A DNA stretch of 34,731 bases from Verrucomicrobia bacterium UBA1200 (GTDB lineage Bacteria; Verrucomicrobiota; Kiritimatiellia; RFP12; UBA1067), in assembly GCA_002309765.1 (NCBI GenBank), contig DBXY01000063.1:16066-50796 (forward strand), read 5' to 3'. Positions within the stretch are counted from its first letter, which is position 1. The number at the start of each line of letters is the position of its first letter. The notes under the pieces were generated by a model. That model saw only the letters and a list, made by a program, of their open reading frames with translations, was not told the origin of the DNA and made no database searches. Position numbers and translations under genes: made by a program. Positions 32,558 to 34,731 of this stretch are shown here, piece by piece.

Positions 32558-34731
32558 ATGAAAACTGCAATGAAGACTCTCCTGCTTGCCGCCGTCGCGA
32601 CAAGCGCGTTCCTTTCCTCCAGCGCCGCGATTGTGCCCTATGTGGACGAGCACGGCGCGAGCATGGACCCCGCGTCCTGCACCGTGGTGACGGACGCCAC
32701 CACCACGATGTCGAACGGCTGGTACGCCGTCACGACGGATGCGACGGTTGCGGGGCGCATCGAGGTCTCCGGCGACGTGCATGTCATCCTCTGCGACGGC
32801 CAGGTCCTCACGGCAAACGCCGGCATCACCGTCCCGGCCGGCAGTTCGCTGACGATCTGGGGCCAGGGCGGAATCCATGCCGTTCCCGGCACGGCGGAAA
32901 CGACCCTGGGCACCGGCGCGCTTGTCGCCCGTACTCCCGCGAGCGGCGACCACCATCAGGCCGCGGCCATCGGCGGCGAGAAGACCGGGACGACGGGGCA
33001 GATCGCCATCAACGGCGGCGTCGTCACCGCCCACGGCATCTGGGGCGCGGGCATCGGCGGCGGCGACGTGGGCGAAGGCGGCACCATCACGATCCACGGC
33101 GGCACCGTCACCACCTGGAGCCGGGACGGCGCGGGCATCGGCGGCGGTGACGACGGCGACGGCGGCGAAATCACCATATCCGGCGGCACAATCACGTGCA
33201 ACGACAAAGGCGAGGCCCAGGGCGCCCGCATCGGCGGCGGCTGCGACGGCGACGGCGGCAAAATCACCATCACCGGCGGCACCATTCACGTATACTCCCG
33301 CGACGGAGCGGGCATCGGCGGCGGCGAGGGCGGCGACGGCGGCGAAATCACCATATCCGGCGGCACGATTTATGCCTCTTACGCCAGCGGCAGCGTGGGC
33401 AACGGCGCGGCCATCGGAGGCGGAAATCACAGCGGCGACGGCGGCAAAATCACCATCACCGGCGGCGAGGTTCACGCCACCTCCAGGCACGGCGCTGGCA
33501 TCGGGGGCGGCCGGCAGCCGGACGGCTCGTTCTCGTTAAGTCCCGATCCTAAATCCGGCGACGGCGGCGAAATCACCATATCCGGCGGCACGGTGTACGC
33601 GACCTCGTACCGCGGCTTCGGAATCGGCGCGGGCGGTGCGAACGACGACGGATTCGACGAAGACGGCGCTCCGGGTGAAACCGGCAGCGCGGGTACAATC
33701 GTTATCAGGGGTAATGCAAGCGTCACGGCCGAAGGCTGTCCCGCCGGCATCGGCGGCACGGACGGAAGCGTCACCGTCGGCGGAAACAGCGTCGTCACCG
33801 CGAAGGGCAGTTCCGAACAGGACTACGGCGCCGGCGTTATGATCATGTACAGCTCGGGCAGCTTTACGGTCAGCGGCGGCAGTCTGACCGCCATCGGTGT
33901 GGACGGCGCCGGCGGCGTAAAAATGGGCTCAAGCGGGACCACGACGGGCAAGGTCAACTTCACGGGCGGCACGCTGACCGCCAAATCCTCGGACGAGGCG
34001 ATCGTCTCCAAAGGAATCAATTTCACCGATAACGCCAAATTTATCTGCGGCTCCGGCGAAAGCAGCGCGGAGGTTCTGCGGGCCGAAGACCGCGCGGACG
34101 CCTGGGACGACGACTACAAATATATGCGCATCACCGACTGCGACCACGCGGACCGGGACGTGAACGGACTGTGCCTGGCCTGCTGGGATCAGCTGTTCCC
34201 CGTGACCTATGTGGAGCGCGCCTGGAACGGAACGGCCGTCACGGAAACCGTAAAGGATTCTCCCTCGGAGACGGTGATCTTCCCGCTTAAGAGCAACACC
34301 GACCTTCCCGCGGGCTGGTATTTCCTGAACCACGACGTCAAGGTGGACGGCCGCGTGTCCCTGCAGGGCGACACGCACCTGATCCTCGGCGAAGGCCGCA
34401 CCCTGAACGTGAAGGGCCTTTATATCCCCGACGGCTGCACGCTTACCGTCTACGGCCGGACGGAGGGCACCGGCAGGATTTATTCCCATCCCTCCGGAGG
34501 CGCGGCCATCGGCGGATACAGCGGGCACGACAACGGCAGTATCGTCATCCACGGCGGTAAGATCGACGCCGAAGGCTACGACAACTGCGCCGGCATCGGC
34601 AGAAACGACGGCCGGACGGGCGGCGCGATCACGATCTACGGCGGCACGGTCACAGCCACGGCCATGGAATACAGCCGTGGCGCAGGGATCGGTGGCGGCG
34701 CTGAAGGCGCTGGTACGGTCACGATCCACGG
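32558..34731 (+). CDS. Secreted Gly-rich beta-roll/beta-helix repeat protein (3' end outside window)
   Basis: An open frame of at least 724 codons that runs off the right edge without a stop. It starts with a signal peptide (MKTAMKTLLLAAVATSAFLS to SSAA). Residues about 130-400 hold about nine units built on AGIGGG, GDGGEITISGG, T(I/V)xA, each roughly 28-40 residues, suggesting a right-handed beta-helix or beta-roll. A module starting NGWYAVTTD (about 52-105) recurs as AGWYFLNHD (about 588-640), after which the Gly-rich units resume. Between the blocks, C528-x-H530 and C539-x2-C542 resemble a small zinc knuckle. AAAGGAG lies 10 nt before ATG 32558. An in-frame ATG at 32426 with AAGGAG 8 nt upstream would add 44 residues, hiding the signal peptide, so I prefer 32558. 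Function unknown, probably cell surface. Confidence 0.8.
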   Translation, partial: MKTAMKTLLLAAVATSAFLSSSAAIVPYVDEHGASMDPASCTVVTDATTTMSNGWYAVTTDATVAGRIEVSGDVHVILCDGQVLTANAGITVPAGSSLTIWGQGGIHAVPGTAETTLGTGALVARTPASGDHHQAAAIGGEKTGTTGQIAINGGVVTAHGIWGAGIGGGDVGEGGTITIHGGTVTTWSRDGAGIGGGDDGDGGEITISGGTITCNDKGEAQGARIGGGCDGDGGKITITGGTIHVYSRDGAGIGGGEGGDGGEITISGGTIYASYASGSVGNGAAIGGGNHSGDGGKITITGGEVHATSRHGAGIGGGRQPDGSFSLSPDPKSGDGGEITISGGTVYATSYRGFGIGAGGANDDGFDEDGAPGETGSAGTIVIRGNASVTAEGCPAGIGGTDGSVTVGGNSVVTAKGSSEQDYGAGVMIMYSSGSFTVSGGSLTAIGVDGAGGVKMGSSGTTTGKVNFTGGTLTAKSSDEAIVSKGINFTDNAKFICGSGESSAEVLRAEDRADAWDDDYKYMRITDCDHADRDVNGLCLACWDQLFPVTYVERAWNGTAVTETVKDSPSETVIFPLKSNTDLPAGWYFLNHDVKVDGRVSLQGDTHLILGEGRTLNVKGLYIPDGCTLTVYGRTEGTGRIYSHPSGGAAIGGYSGHDNGSIVIHGGKIDAEGYDNCAGIGRNDGRTGGAITIYGGTVTATAMEYSRGAGIGGGAEGAGTVTIH

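Noticed and set aside
32291..33490. 399-codon frame opposite the Gly-rich repeat gene
   Set aside because: An Ala/Asp/Gly-rich mirror of a GC-rich repetitive coding strand, with no ribosome site or family match.

Overview
The window holds a type I-E CRISPR-Cas system (1 to about 14.6 kb) followed by ordinary chromosomal genes (14.7 to 27.2 kb) and two large surface or secreted proteins (27.4 kb to the right edge). The sequence does not name the organism. Bulk DNA is GC-rich. A MetX-MetW fusion, a plant-like glucuronokinase, an M6-type peptidase and giant mosaic surface proteins with a Bacteroidetes-like centre suggest a host-associated anaerobe, possibly of the Verrucomicrobia/Lentisphaerae/Kiritimatiellae group. 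That placement is a tentative inference.

CRISPR-Cas region. The array (1-3073) is cut by the left edge. It has 50 full repeats plus one partial repeat at an exact 61-bp period. Read on the minus strand the repeat is a classic I-E repeat. The AT-rich leader (3074-3164) lies between the array and the cas operon. All cas genes are on the minus strand, in the order cas3, cse1, rhuM::cse2, cas6e, cas7e, cas5e, cas1, cas2, then a YprB-like DEDD nuclease. Two things are unusual. A RhuM-family protein sits inside the operon and is fused in frame to Cse2, which keeps its own strong internal ribosome binding site. The last gene, next to cas2, encodes an RNase H-like 3'-5' exonuclease and is a candidate prespacer-trimming factor.

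A divergent, AT-rich XRE regulator with an ImmA/IrrE-like domain (zinc motif HEXXH changed to YEMGY) faces cas3 across about 150 bp. That gap carries tandem promoters and repeated TTATAAAAT-like motifs, so the regulator is a good candidate for controlling cas. Base composition rises sharply just after it, which suggests the locus is an acquired module.

Chromosomal region, all plus strand: glycogen phosphorylase, FolC, a secreted M6-type metalloprotease with a degenerate C-terminal domain, a membrane-anchored coiled-coil/Gly-rich protein with a textbook terminator, a glucuronokinase-like GHMP kinase with a consensus promoter, a MetX-MetW fusion, a stand-alone acyl carrier protein, a YchJ/SEC-C protein, a HAD phosphatase and endonuclease III.

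Right end: a 1644-residue secreted mosaic protein (MABP-like DLNKG domain, GWAYDPD repeats, fibronectin type III and MAM-like modules, a GLUG-like beta-helix and a C-terminal domain), then a Gly-rich beta-roll or beta-helix repeat protein that runs off the window. No tRNA, rRNA, transposase or phage gene was recognised.
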